From the NCBI RefSeq assembly GCF_004340945.1, contig NZ_SLYD01000001.1, positions 1 through 64,000 of the forward strand: a stretch of 64,000 bases of DNA, written 5' to 3'. The translations under genes and the position numbers were made by a program. Positions 14,548 to 23,530 of the stretch are shown here, in pieces; position 1 is the stretch's first letter; each line of letters starts with the position of its first letter. Source of the DNA: Sphingomonas sp. PP-F2F-A104-K0414 (lineage in GTDB: Bacteria; Pseudomonadota; Alphaproteobacteria; Sphingomonadales; Sphingomonadaceae). The notes under the pieces were generated by a model. It saw nothing but the letters and a program-made list of their open reading frames with translations. It was not told the DNA's origin and did no database searches.

Positions 14548-15450
14548 TCAGAAGCTGTAGACGAGCGACGCGCGGCTGGTGGTGTCGGTCGAGACCGATC
14601 CGACCGGCGGCTCGCTTTCATACTGGACGCTGTACGACAGCGCGGCGGACAGCGGCCCGATCAGTTTGGCGTTGAGCGAGGTCGTGCCGCTGAGCGTGCT
14701 GTTGTAGCGCTGGACATAGGCCGACGCGACCTGGCTGACCGACAGCCCGCTGAGAATGCGGATGCTGAAGTTGGCGGTGCCACGCGCGGCGATGCTGCTC
14801 TGTACGGTATTGTCGGTAAACTCGGTATCACGATACGCCGGCCCAAGTTCAAGATCGAGCTTGGTGCCCGCAGTCTTGATGACGCTGTAACCGGCGCCGA
14901 CCGAGGTCGAATATCGGTTGAAATAGCCGAGGAACCGATCGCTCTCATATTGCGCGACGCCGTACACATAGGCACGGTCGTCGATCTTGTAGTTGGGTTC
15001 GTACGAAGCGAGGTAGTGCTCGCGCGTCGTTATGTTGAGGTTCGATTGATAATCGGCTTGCGCATGAAACTTATGCCGCCAGCGCAGGCCTTCGCGGTTG
15101 AGATCGAGCACCGCGGTGCCGCCGGCGGTGTCGGAATTGCCGGTAGTCAGATAGCCGCCAATTTCCGCCTTGCCGCTCCACAGATCGAGAAAGCTGGCCT
15201 GACGGATGACCTGCGTGCGTTGAGCCGCGCGGTCGGCCTTCCACTTTTCGGCGATCGCGAGCACCGCGTCGCCACTAAGAGGGTCGGCGGCGCGCGCGTA
15301 TTTGGCGATCGTGTTGACGTCGGCCTCGTTGCCCGCCTCCAGCGCCGCGTCGAGCATCGCGCGGATCGTTTCCGGAATCATCACCGATTGCGGATCGGGC
15401 GCGTTGGCGAGCAACAGCGGGGCGAAGATGAGGCATGTTAAGCGGCGCAC
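14548..15450 (-). CDS. DUF481 outer-membrane protein
   Basis: 300 aa from GTG 15450, which places a signal peptide at the start (RRLTCLIFAPLLLANA). A helical stretch (about 25-85) is followed by the DUF481 beta-barrel-like region (about 95-300) rich in alternating aromatic residues, starting SGKAEIGGYLTTGNSDTAGG and ending with a terminal Phe typical of outer-membrane proteins. DUF481 proteins are often called salt-induced outer-membrane proteins; substrate unknown. It stands alone, tail-to-head with the M20 gene. Confidence 0.85.
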   Translation of the reverse strand: MRRLTCLIFAPLLLANAPDPQSVMIPETIRAMLDAALEAGNEADVNTIAKYARAADPLSGDAVLAIAEKWKADRAAQRTQVIRQASFLDLWSGKAEIGGYLTTGNSDTAGGTAVLDLNREGLRWRHKFHAQADYQSNLNITTREHYLASYEPNYKIDDRAYVYGVAQYESDRFLGYFNRYSTSVGAGYSVIKTAGTKLDLELGPAYRDTEFTDNTVQSSIAARGTANFSIRILSGLSVSQVASAYVQRYNSTLSGTTSLNAKLIGPLSAALSYSVQYESEPPVGSVSTDTTSRASLVYSF

Positions 15451-15502
15451 GCTGGATTCCGTAACGGCAGCGCAACGCGATGGGAACTGCGGACCGATGC
15501 GG

Positions 15503-15985
15503 TTATGCGCCGAGATGTGGCGCGAAGGCGGCGAGTACCTGTTCGTAGAGCGCAGTCTTGAACGGCACGACCAGCCGCGGCAGGTCGGCGGGATCGCTCC
15601 AGCGCCAGACGCGGAACTCCTGATGCTCGGTGGCGATGTCGATGTCCGCGTCGGTGCCGTTGAACCGATACAGGAACCAGCGCTGCGCCTGGCCGCGCCA
15701 TTTCCCCTTCCACACCTTGCCGAGCAGTTCGGGCGGGAGGTCGTAGACGAATTCACCCGGCGCTTCCGCAATCAGCGCGACTTTGTCAGGCATGACGCCG
15801 GTTTCCTCGCCGAGCTCGCGGAGAGCGGCGGCTTCGGCGTCCTCGCCTGGGTCGATCCCGCCCTGCGGCATCTGCCAAGCCTCGGAGGGCGAATCGTTGC
15901 GCTGGCCGACGAAGACCTTGCCGTCGGCGTTGACGAGCATAACGCCGGCGCAGGGGCGGTAGGGAAGGGTCGAGTAATCGGTCAC
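15503..15985 (-). CDS. rppH: RNA pyrophosphohydrolase (Nudix)
   Basis: 160 aa, normal for RppH. The Nudix box lies at about residues 42-64 ([20 protein letters not shown]). The start [21 protein letters not shown], here split by family-typical spacing, and WQMPQGGID are hallmarks of the RppH branch. The enzyme removes pyrophosphate from the 5' end of mRNA and so triggers decay. Start codon GTG at 15985. It diverges from the deacetylase-photolyase pair, sharing a short promoter region. Confidence 0.9.
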   Translation of the reverse strand: MTDYSTLPYRPCAGVMLVNADGKVFVGQRNDSPSEAWQMPQGGIDPGEDAEAAALRELGEETGVMPDKVALIAEAPGEFVYDLPPELLGKVWKGKWRGQAQRWFLYRFNGTDADIDIATEHQEFRVWRWSDPADLPRLVVPFKTALYEQVLAAFAPHLGA

Positions 15986-16059
15986 GAAAATCTCCGGAAC
16001 GCAGGCGCTTGTGCGGCGAACCGCTTGGGGCTCGGGCAGCGCGCTCCTACCTACGGAGC

Positions 16060-17001
16060 ATGATCCATGTCGTCCACCATCCCGACTATGTCACGCCAGC
16101 GCCGACGCGCTCGACCTATCGCTGGAACAAGAACGGGCTGATCCGCGACCTGCTTCTCGACAAGGGCGATGCGGTGACGTGGCATCGAGCCGAGACGACG
16201 CCGACCGCGTGGCTCGAGGCGGTGCATGACGAGGATTACGTCGCCGAGGTGCTTGGGGCGCAGGTGCCCAAGGAGAAGGAGCGGCGGATCGGGTTTCCGG
16301 TGACGGCGGCGGTGGCATCGCGTGCCGCAATCGTCCCGCAAGGGACGTGGCTGGCGGCGTGTCTCGCGCTGGAGCACGGGTTTGCGGCAAATACGGCGGG
16401 CGGGAGTCATCATGCGCTGGCGAATACCGGCGCTGGATTTTGCGTGTTCAACGATCTGGCGGTGGCGGCGGCGCGGTTGATCGACGAGCGTCGCGTGGCG
16501 CGCGTGCTGGTGGTCGATTGCGACGTGCATCAGGGCGACGGGACTGCGGCGCTGCTGGCGGGACGGCCTGAAATCGCCACCTATTCGATCCATGCAGAGA
16601 AGAATTTTCCGGTGCGCAAGGCGCGGTCGACGGTCGACGTGCCGCTGCCCGACAAGGTCGGCGACGAAGTCTATTTGGCGACCTTGGAGTCGACCCTGGT
16701 GCCGCTGCTCGATGAATTCCGGCCTGAGCTGATCCTCTATCAGGCGGGGGTCGATCCGTTCGAGGGCGATCGGCTCGGCCGGCTGTCGCTCACGCTGGAC
16801 GGGCTGGCGCAGCGCGAGCGGCTGGTCGCTGGTCTCGCGATCGATCGCGGCATGCCGCTCGCGAGTACGGTCGGCGGCGGCTATGGTGACGATGCGCTGG
16901 CGATCGCCGAGCGGCACGTCGCGTCGATCCTGACGCTGGGCGAAACTTTTGCCGCCGCGGGTGACGCCGGACTGCGGGTTGGTGCATTGAACGCGCGATG
17001 A
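16060..17001 (+). CDS. histone deacetylase family (acetoin utilisation-like) hydrolase
   Basis: 313 aa; I chose the ATG at 16060 with GGAG just upstream. Arginase/deacetylase fold: GGSHHA (His pair near residue 116), DCDVHQGDG (zinc Asp and His near 152-156), then the second zinc Asp in [13 protein letters not shown] and a GGGY motif near the active-site Tyr. It is probably a zinc-dependent deacetylase of proteins or small acylated amines; substrate not predictable. Overlaps phrB by 4 bases (ATGA), so the two are co-translated. Confidence 0.88.
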   Translation: MIHVVHHPDYVTPAPTRSTYRWNKNGLIRDLLLDKGDAVTWHRAETTPTAWLEAVHDEDYVAEVLGAQVPKEKERRIGFPVTAAVASRAAIVPQGTWLAACLALEHGFAANTAGGSHHALANTGAGFCVFNDLAVAAARLIDERRVARVLVVDCDVHQGDGTAALLAGRPEIATYSIHAEKNFPVRKARSTVDVPLPDKVGDEVYLATLESTLVPLLDEFRPELILYQAGVDPFEGDRLGRLSLTLDGLAQRERLVAGLAIDRGMPLASTVGGGYGDDALAIAERHVASILTLGETFAAAGDAGLRVGALNAR

Positions 17002-18359
17002 CGACACCTTCTTTGCTCTGGCTGCGCCAGGACCTCCGCCTTCACGATCACCCCGCGCTGATCGCCGCCGCGCATGCCGGGCCGGTGATCCCGGTCTATG
17101 TCCTCGACGACGACGCGCCGGGGAAATGGAAGATCGGCGGCGCGCAGCGGTGGTGGCTGCACCACACGCTCGACGCGTTCGCCAAGTCGCTAGCGGACAA
17201 GGGGTCGAAGCTGATCCTCCGGCGCGGGGACGCGGTCGAGGTGCTGACGGCGCTGATGGACGAAACCGGCGCCGGGCAGGTGCATGCGATTCGCCATTAC
17301 GAGCCGTGGTGGCGCAAAGCCGAGGCTGCGCTCGGCGATCGGCTGTGCCTGCATGACGGCAACCATCTTGCCCGCGTCGAGGATGTGAAGACGGGGTCGG
17401 GCGGGCAGTTCAAGGTGTATTCCTCGTTCTGGAAGGCGCTCAACCAGATGATGCCGCCGGGCGACCCCGAGCCTGCGCCGCGGACGATCCCGGCGCCGTC
17501 GAAGTGGCCGAAGAGCGAGACGCTGGCGGAGTGGGATCTGCTGCCGACCAAGCCGGACTGGTCGACGGGGTTCGGCGACTGGACGCCGGGCGAGGCTCAG
17601 GCGTTGAAGAACGCGAAGGCGATGGCGCCGATCGTCGAGGCCTATGACGTCGATCGCAACATGCCGTCCATCGAGGGCACCTCGCGCCTTTCCCCGCATC
17701 TCCATTTCGGAGAGATTTCGCCGCGTGCGGTGTGGCATGCGGTCGATGGCCACGGCGACGCGACGACGTTCCGCAAGGAACTGGCGTGGCGGGATTTCAC
17801 CGATGGCGTCGTGCTGACGATGCCGGATTACGGCGATACGAACGGGCGACCGAAGTTCGACAAGCTGCCGTGGCGGTCCGGCAAGGAGGCCGAAGCGGAC
17901 CTGAAGGCCTGGCAGGAGGGCAAGACCGGCTATCCGATCGTCGATGCCGGAATGCGCCAGCTTTGGGCGACCGGCTGGATGCACAACCGCGTGCGGATGA
18001 TCACGGCGAGTTTCCTGGTGAAGCATTTGCTCATCGACTGGCGCGAGGGGGAGCGCTGGTTCTGGGACTGTCTGGTCGATGCGGACTACGGGAATAATTC
18101 GGTGAACTGGCAATGGGTCGCCGGGACCGGGGTGGATTCGAACATGTTCGGGCGGATCATGGCGCCGCTGACGCAGTCGGAGAAGTTCGATGCGGGGGAC
18201 TATATTCGCGAATGGGTGCCGGAACTGGCGAAGGTAACTGGCGACGCGATTCATGATCCGGAGGAGTCCGGCTGTCGGCCAAAAGCGTACCCGGCGAAGA
18301 TCGTCGGCCACCGCGAAGGCCGTGAGCGCGCGCTCGAAGCCGGGCGGCACGCGCGCTAG
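16998..18359 (+). CDS. phrB: deoxyribodipyrimidine photolyase
   Basis: 453 aa, typical of class I CPD photolyases. N-terminal antenna-binding Rossmann domain (SLLWLRQDLRLHDHPAL), C-terminal FAD domain with GTSRLSPHLHFGEISPR, ELAWRDF, GYPIVDAGMRQL, TGWMHNRVRM and NNSVNWQWVAGTG. The conserved Trp residues of the electron-transfer chain appear to be present. It repairs UV-induced cyclobutane dimers using light. Coupled to the upstream deacetylase gene. Confidence 0.95.
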   Translation: MTTPSLLWLRQDLRLHDHPALIAAAHAGPVIPVYVLDDDAPGKWKIGGAQRWWLHHTLDAFAKSLADKGSKLILRRGDAVEVLTALMDETGAGQVHAIRHYEPWWRKAEAALGDRLCLHDGNHLARVEDVKTGSGGQFKVYSSFWKALNQMMPPGDPEPAPRTIPAPSKWPKSETLAEWDLLPTKPDWSTGFGDWTPGEAQALKNAKAMAPIVEAYDVDRNMPSIEGTSRLSPHLHFGEISPRAVWHAVDGHGDATTFRKELAWRDFTDGVVLTMPDYGDTNGRPKFDKLPWRSGKEAEADLKAWQEGKTGYPIVDAGMRQLWATGWMHNRVRMITASFLVKHLLIDWREGERWFWDCLVDADYGNNSVNWQWVAGTGVDSNMFGRIMAPLTQSEKFDAGDYIREWVPELAKVTGDAIHDPEESGCRPKAYPAKIVGHREGRERALEAGRHAR

Positions 18360-18370
18360 GGTCGCATCTT

Positions 18371-18481
18371 CTCCCCTCCCTGGAAGGGAGGGGTTGGGGG
18401 TGGGTCGGGTTCCGCTCGGTCGACCGTCAGTGGCTCGAACCCGCCAACCCACCCCCGGCCCCTCCCTTCCAGGGAGGGGAG
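18371..18481. repeat. composite double-hairpin palindrome (element E)
   Basis: CTCCCCTCCC-TGGAA-GGGAGGGG begins it and the mirrored hairpin ends it; the adjoining GGGGGTGGGT and ACCCACCCCC also pair, so the whole 111 bases can fold into one long structure. Between phrB and cfa, following phrB. Confidence 0.75.
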
Positions 18482-18566
18482 TGCGTTGTGGCCTTGATTA
18501 CGTTCCAGCCGTTTCCGCGCCGACACCTCTTTCCTAGCCGCCGCCCCTGTTGCATGGAGCGCCGCG

Positions 18567-19811
18567 ATGACTGCCGTTCCTGCTTTCGATGATGTGCCCA
18601 CCGCCCAGGTTTCCCCGGTTGCGCGCATCGTCGCGCCGGTGTTCCACCGTCTGCTCGATCGGATCGACGCGGGGCTTGAGAGCGGCGGGATCGATGCGAG
18701 CCTGCCCGACGGCACACGGCGGCTGATTGGCGGACGTGCGCTGGGGCCTTTGCCGGTAGTGACAGTGCATCGCTGGCGCGCGTTGGTGCGGCTCGCGACG
18801 GCAGGATCGGTCGGTTGGTACGAGGGCTGGGCGGCAGGCGACTGGTCGAGCCCCGATCCGGTGCCGCTGTTCGACCTGTTCATGCGCAACCGGCGCTCGC
18901 TCGGGAGCTCGGCACGGTCGGGCGGCGTGGTGCGGCTGGCAGCGCGCGCGTGGCACCGGATGCGGCGTAACGACCCGACTGGCTCGCGCAAGAACATCGC
19001 CGCGCATTACGACCTCGGCAACGACTTCTACGAGACGTGGCTCGACCGGAGCCTGACCTATTCGAGCGCGATCTTCGCCGAGCCGTTCGACGATGCCGAA
19101 CCGCATGAGGCGGCGCAGGCGACCAAGTTGCGCGCGATCCTCGACCGGACCGGCGCGCGGGCGGGTGATACGATCCTGGAGATCGGCTGCGGTTGGGGAT
19201 CGTTCGCCGAGATGGCGGCGCGCGCGGGGGTCGGCGTGCACGCGCTGACGCTGTCGACTGAGCAGAAGCGGCAGGTCGACGAGCGGATCACGGCAGCGGG
19301 CCTCGACGGTGTCCGCGTTGCACTGACCGATTACCGTGACGTCACCGGTACCTATGATGCGGTGGCGAGCATCGAGATGGTCGAGGCGGTCGGCGAGGAA
19401 TACTGGCCGGTGTACCTCGGCGCGATCGGGCGTGCGTTGAAGCCGGGAGGGCGGGCGGCGTTGCAGTATATCTCGATCGACGATGCGATCTTCGAGTCCT
19501 ATTCGCGGAGTGTCGACTTCATCCAGCGCTACGTGTTTCCGGGCGGGATGCTGTTGTCGGAGCCGCGGTTTCGCGCGTTGGCGGAGGCGCGGGGGCTCGT
19601 GTGGGAGGACCGGCGTGGGTTCGGGCTGCATTATGCCGAGACGTTGCGGCGGTGGCGCGTTGCGTTCGATGCCGCGGTTGCGGAAGGGCGGTTGCCGGCG
19701 CGGTTCGATGCGCGGTTCGTGGCGTTGTGGCGCTACTATCTGATGTATTGCGAGGGCGGGTTCCTCGGCGGTGGGATCGACGTCGCGCAGGTTACGCTGG
19801 TGAAGCGGTAA
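18567..19811 (+). CDS. cfa: cyclopropane-fatty-acyl-phospholipid synthase
   Basis: 414 aa. An N-terminal lipid-binding domain (about 1-130) is followed by the SAM-dependent methyltransferase domain: NIAAHYDLGNDFYETWLD, SLTYSSAIF, the SAM-binding EIGCGWGSFAE (near 206-216) and SIEMVEAVGEEYW. It adds a methylene group across unsaturated acyl chains of membrane phospholipids, usually under stress or in stationary phase. Stands alone between two palindromic repeats. Confidence 0.94.
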   Translation: MTAVPAFDDVPTAQVSPVARIVAPVFHRLLDRIDAGLESGGIDASLPDGTRRLIGGRALGPLPVVTVHRWRALVRLATAGSVGWYEGWAAGDWSSPDPVPLFDLFMRNRRSLGSSARSGGVVRLAARAWHRMRRNDPTGSRKNIAAHYDLGNDFYETWLDRSLTYSSAIFAEPFDDAEPHEAAQATKLRAILDRTGARAGDTILEIGCGWGSFAEMAARAGVGVHALTLSTEQKRQVDERITAAGLDGVRVALTDYRDVTGTYDAVASIEMVEAVGEEYWPVYLGAIGRALKPGGRAALQYISIDDAIFESYSRSVDFIQRYVFPGGMLLSEPRFRALAEARGLVWEDRRGFGLHYAETLRRWRVAFDAAVAEGRLPARFDARFVALWRYYLMYCEGGFLGGGIDVAQVTLVKR

Positions 19812-19816
19812 CGCTT

Positions 19817-19887
19817 TCCTGCGTACGCAGGAATCCAGGGTAGCGGGCGGTGGCGATTGTGACCCTGGGCTCCTGCGTTCGCAGGAG
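19817..19887. repeat. composite double-hairpin palindrome (element A1)
   Basis: TCCTGCGTACGCAGGA (19817-19832), then TCCAGGGT, then after a spacer ACCCTGGG and CTCCTGCGTTCGCAGGAG (19870-19887). Each end folds on itself and the two ends also pair. Same family as the element at 44038-44109. Lies between convergent cfa and the SDR gene. Confidence 0.8.
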
Positions 19888-19892
19888 AACGG

Positions 19893-20603
19893 TTAGGCGA
19901 CCCGCTCGAAGTGACCAGCTTCGAAGCCTTCGATCGCCAGCGCGACGATGCGGTCGGCCACTACTGTTGGTTCCTTGACCGAGTTCGGATCCTCGCCTGG
20001 ATACGCCCGCGCCCGCATCTTGGTCCGCGTCGCGCCGGGATCAACGATCGCGGTGCGGATCGCGCTGATCTCGGCCATCTCGTCGCCGTACGCGCCGAGC
20101 AGCGTTTCGAACGCAGCCTTCGAGGCACCATAAAGGCCCCAGTACGCGCGAGGCTTGCGGCCCACGCTGGACGTTACGCCGATCACGCGAGCCGACTTGG
20201 CCTTCTTCAGCATCGTGTCGAACGCAGCGATCATGGCAGCCTGCGCGCTGACGTTGAGTGTCAGGACTTGCGCCATTTCCTTCGGATCGATCGCCGGCAC
20301 CGACGACAGCGAGCCGAGCATGCCCGCATTGAGCACCAGAATGTCGAGCGCATCCCAGCGATGGCCAATCGCCGTCGCCAGCCGCGCGATGGCTTCGCTT
20401 TCGGCCAGATCGAGCGGAGCGATCGTCGCTGAACCGCCGGCCGCGTGGATTGTCGCCTCGACCTCTTCGAGACCGCCGGGCGTTCGCGCCGTCAGAACGA
20501 CATGCGCGCCCTTTGCCGCGAGTGCGATCGCAGTCGCAGCGCCGATGCCGCGGCTGGCACCGGTGACCAGCGCCAGCCGGCCTTCGAGAGGCTTGTCCGT
20601 CAT
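19893..20603 (-). CDS. short-chain dehydrogenase/reductase
   Basis: 236 aa from ATG 20603 with GGAGCG upstream; a longer frame would run into the end of purF. Classical SDR: TGASRGIG (14-21) cofactor loop, NAG motif in LVLNAGML, Ser in GVTSSVGR and catalytic Tyr/Lys in LYGASKAAF. The substrate is unknown. It begins 16 bases after purF and is probably its operon partner. Confidence 0.88.
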   Translation of the reverse strand: MTDKPLEGRLALVTGASRGIGAATAIALAAKGAHVVLTARTPGGLEEVEATIHAAGGSATIAPLDLAESEAIARLATAIGHRWDALDILVLNAGMLGSLSSVPAIDPKEMAQVLTLNVSAQAAMIAAFDTMLKKAKSARVIGVTSSVGRKPRAYWGLYGASKAAFETLLGAYGDEMAEISAIRTAIVDPGATRTKMRARAYPGEDPNSVKEPTVVADRIVALAIEGFEAGHFERVA

Positions 20604-20619
20604 AATCGCTCCGGGATGA

Positions 20620-22077
20620 TCAGATGACGCGTTCGGCGAGCATCGCGAACTGGTCGACTTCAGAACCTTCGTCATGGTCGGTCAGCGTCGTCGGGTAATC
20701 CCCGGTGAAGCACGCATCGCAATATTTCGGACGGACATCCGCGCGCTTCGCCTCGCCGAGTGCCTTGTAGAGCCCATCGATCGAGATGAAATTGAGACTG
20801 TCGGCGTGGATGAAGCCGGTCATGCCGCCCAGATCGAGCTTGGCCGCGAGCAGCTTCTCGCGCTCGGGCGTGTCGACGCCGTAGAAGCACGAGTGCCGCG
20901 TCGGCGGGCTGGCAATCCGCATATGGACTTCGGCAGCGCCTGCCTCGCGCATCATTTCGACGATCTTGAGCGAGGTCGTGCCGCGAACGATCGAATCGTC
21001 GACGAGGATGACCCGCTTGCCCTTGATCAGCGCGCGGTTGGCGTTGTGCTTGAGCTTCACGCCGAGGTGGCGGACCTTGTCGCCCGGCGAGATGAACGTG
21101 CGGCCGACATAGTGCGAGCGGATGATGCCGAGCTCGAACGGGATGCCCGATTGCTGCGCATAGCCGATCGCCGCGGGGGTGCCCGAATCGGGGACCGGAA
21201 TGACGAGGTCGGCATCGACCGGCGATTCGATCGCGAGCTGCGCGCCGATCGCTTTGCGCACCGAATAGATCGAGTGATCGTCGACGATCGAGTCGGGGCG
21301 CGAGAAATACACCCATTCGAAGATGCACGGCCGCGCCGCCATCAGTGCGAACGGACGGATCGATCGGATCTCGGAGCCCTGGACGATGACCAGCTCGCCC
21401 GGCTCGATCGCGCGGACGAAGGTGGCACCGACGACGTCGAGCGCGACCGTCTCCGAGGCGAAGATCACCGCGTCGCCGAGCTTGCCCATGACAAGGGGGC
21501 GGATGCCGAGTGGATCGCGGCAGGCGATCATGCCCTCGGGCGTCATCACGATCAGCGAATACGCGCCTTCGATCTGCTTGAGCGCATCGATGAAGCGGTC
21601 GAGCAGCGTGCGGTAGTTCGACGTCGCGACGAGGTGAATGATCGTCTCGGTATCGCTGGTCGACTGGAAGATCGAACCGCGGCGAACGAGCTCGCGACGC
21701 AGGCGCATCGCATTGGAAATGTTGCCGTTATGCGCGATCGCGAAGCCGCCGGTCGACAGCTCTGCGTAAAGAGGCTGGACGTTGCGCAGCGCGGTCTCGC
21801 CCGTCGTCGAATAGCGGACATGGCCGCAGGCGACGGTGCCCGGCAGCGACCGGATCACGTCGTCGCGGTCGAAGTTCCCGGCGACGTGGCCCATGGCGCG
21901 GTGCGTATGGAAATGCGCGCCGTCGAAGGTCGTGATGCCGGCGGCTTCCTGGCCACGGTGCTGCAACGCGTGCAGCCCCAGCGCCACGAGTGCGGCCGCG
22001 CCATCGGTGGCCGAAACGCCAAACACCCCGCATTCTTCGCGGAGTTTGTCGTCATCATAAGGGTTTGTCGTCAGCAT
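20620..22077 (-). CDS. purF: amidophosphoribosyltransferase
   Basis: 485 aa. First committed enzyme of purine synthesis: transfers the amide of glutamine to PRPP. The N-terminal nucleophile Cys16 lies in EECGVFG after a short propeptide; glutaminase marks include HRGQEAAGI and HNGNISN. The PRPP-binding signature [13 protein letters not shown] is in the C-terminal phosphoribosyltransferase domain, and a CYDACF-like Cys-rich end ([11 protein letters not shown]) is normal. I chose the ATG at 22077 because family members start here. Confidence 0.95.
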   Translation of the reverse strand: MLTTNPYDDDKLREECGVFGVSATDGAAALVALGLHALQHRGQEAAGITTFDGAHFHTHRAMGHVAGNFDRDDVIRSLPGTVACGHVRYSTTGETALRNVQPLYAELSTGGFAIAHNGNISNAMRLRRELVRRGSIFQSTSDTETIIHLVATSNYRTLLDRFIDALKQIEGAYSLIVMTPEGMIACRDPLGIRPLVMGKLGDAVIFASETVALDVVGATFVRAIEPGELVIVQGSEIRSIRPFALMAARPCIFEWVYFSRPDSIVDDHSIYSVRKAIGAQLAIESPVDADLVIPVPDSGTPAAIGYAQQSGIPFELGIIRSHYVGRTFISPGDKVRHLGVKLKHNANRALIKGKRVILVDDSIVRGTTSLKIVEMMREAGAAEVHMRIASPPTRHSCFYGVDTPEREKLLAAKLDLGGMTGFIHADSLNFISIDGLYKALGEAKRADVRPKYCDACFTGDYPTTLTDHDEGSEVDQFAMLAERVI

Positions 22078-22197
22078 GCCGGTTCTCACGTCGTGCGGAA
22101 GCTGCCCTATACGAGCGGATCGCCGGCTTGTCGCCTGTTTGTAATAACATTGCGCGCCGCTGGTCGCATCGGGCCGGGTTTCGGGTATATCCAGGGC

Positions 22198-22560
22198 ATG
22201 ACACACAGCCGCGACACGGGCCTGACGCTTGATCCGAAATTCGATTCCGCCGGGCTCCTGACCGCGGTCGTCACCGATCGCGTATCGGGCGACGTTCTGA
22301 TGGTCGCGCACATGAATGCCGAGGCGCTAGCCAAGACGCAGGCGACCGGCGAAGCGCATTTCTGGTCGCGGAGCCGGGAAAAGCTCTGGAAGAAGGGCGA
22401 GACGTCGGGGAACGTGCTGCGTGTTGCCGAGCTACGGATCGATTGCGATCAGGACGCGGTGTGGGTGATCGCCGATGCGGCGGGGCCGGCGTGCCATACC
22501 GGCGAGCGCACCTGCTTCTTCCGGCGGATCGAGGGAGGCAGGCTGGTGCCGGCCGAATGA
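22198..22560 (+). CDS. hisI: phosphoribosyl-AMP cyclohydrolase
   Basis: 120 aa, a single-function HisI (no HisE fusion). Third step of histidine synthesis: opens the adenine ring of phosphoribosyl-AMP. Family motifs: [31 protein letters not shown], the metal-binding DCDQDAVW and [13 protein letters not shown] 22198 is divergent from purF with 120 bases between. The stop overlaps the next gene (ATGA). Confidence 0.95.
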   Translation: MTHSRDTGLTLDPKFDSAGLLTAVVTDRVSGDVLMVAHMNAEALAKTQATGEAHFWSRSREKLWKKGETSGNVLRVAELRIDCDQDAVWVIADAAGPACHTGERTCFFRRIEGGRLVPAE

Positions 22561-23042
22561 AGCGCGTGCTGCTGCTCGCGCTCATGCTCGGCGCGTGTGG
22601 ACGGGAGCCGGCGACTGCTGTGGCTGACAGCGCGGGGGCTCGGCTCGAGGCTGCGGCCGAGACGGCGGGGATCGTGCCCGACCCGAATGCGCCACTGCAA
22701 GGATCATGGGCGCGCGATACGGACCGGGTCTGCGTGGTCGGCATCGGAAAAACCGCCCGGATCGGCGTCAGTATCGACTATGGCGAGGATCAGGCGTGCG
22801 CCGCGTCGGGAGCCGTCGAGCGGTCGGGCGATGCGCTGAAACTCGCGTTCGGTACCTGCAAGTTCGACGCGCGCTTCGACGGTGACCGGATCGTGTTTCC
22901 CGCCGAAGTCCCCGAAGCCTGCGAGTCTCTCTGCACCGGCCGCGCCTCGCTCGCTGCACTGACCGTCGACCGGCTCAGCGAGTCGCGATCGGAGGCTGCA
23001 ACGCTACGATCGACGAAGGGAAAGTTGCTCTGCGGCAATTGA
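22557..23042 (+). CDS. lipoprotein of unknown function
   Basis: 161 aa. Lipoprotein signal [15 protein letters not shown] with lipobox L-G-A-C (Cys14). Five further Cys, including CESLC, suggest disulfides in the periplasm. No domain recognised. The ATG overlaps the hisI stop, so it is expressed with hisI, though nothing links its sequence to histidine synthesis. Confidence 0.75.
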   Translation: MKRVLLLALMLGACGREPATAVADSAGARLEAAAETAGIVPDPNAPLQGSWARDTDRVCVVGIGKTARIGVSIDYGEDQACAASGAVERSGDALKLAFGTCKFDARFDGDRIVFPAEVPEACESLCTGRASLAALTVDRLSESRSEAATLRSTKGKLLCGN

Positions 23043-23056
23043 CGTTGACGTAAACG
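23038..23056 (+). promoter_or_regulatory. probable operator of the MerR-family regulator (LiuR-like)
   Basis: ATTGACGTTGACGTAAACG just upstream of the MerR gene. It resembles the TTTACGT/ACGTAAA-type site of MerR-family regulators of fatty acid or branched-chain degradation. It also overlaps the preceding stop codon. Match made from memory, not by a search. Confidence 0.45.
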
Positions 23057-23074
23057 AGAGTTATTTCTCCGGGG

Positions 23075-23527
23075 ATGGCGACACAAGCATCCCCTCGATT
23101 GCAGGCGACCCCGCAATCCTACGCGGTGATCGAGCCGCGGCATGATCGCGAGAGCTTCACGATCTCCGATCTTTCCGCCGAATTCGACGTCACCGCGCGG
23201 GCGTTGCGGTTCTACGAGGACGAGGGGCTGATCGCGCCCGAGCGCCGCGGGACCCAGCGCATCTATTCGCACCGCGACCGCGCGCGTCTCGCCTGGATCC
23301 TGCGCGGCAAGCGCGTCGGGTTCAGCCTCGGCGAGATCCGCGAGATGATCGACCTCTACGATCTTGGCGATGGTCGGCGTGCGCAGCGGCAGGTCGTGAT
23401 CGAGCGCAGCCAGGCGCGGATCGCGCTGTTGACCGCACAGAAGCGCGATATCGATCTCGCCATCGACGAACTCACCAGTTTCGTGGCCCTCCTCGAAGTG
23501 AGCCGCGCCCAGGACAACCAAGGATAA
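23075..23527 (+). CDS. MerR family regulator of an acyl-CoA degradation gene
   Basis: 150 aa. After a 25-residue tail comes the MerR winged helix: FTISDLSAEFDVTARALRFY, EDEGLIAPER, RIYSHRDRARL, then a dimerisation helix (about 90-145). No Cys metal-sensing site is visible, so the effector is probably an acyl-CoA or other small molecule. It lies 3 bases before the acyl-CoA dehydrogenase gene, in the LiuR-like arrangement, and probably controls it and itself through the site at 23038. Confidence 0.85.
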   Translation: MATQASPRLQATPQSYAVIEPRHDRESFTISDLSAEFDVTARALRFYEDEGLIAPERRGTQRIYSHRDRARLAWILRGKRVGFSLGEIREMIDLYDLGDGRRAQRQVVIERSQARIALLTAQKRDIDLAIDELTSFVALLEVSRAQDNQG

Positions 23528-23530
23528 ACC

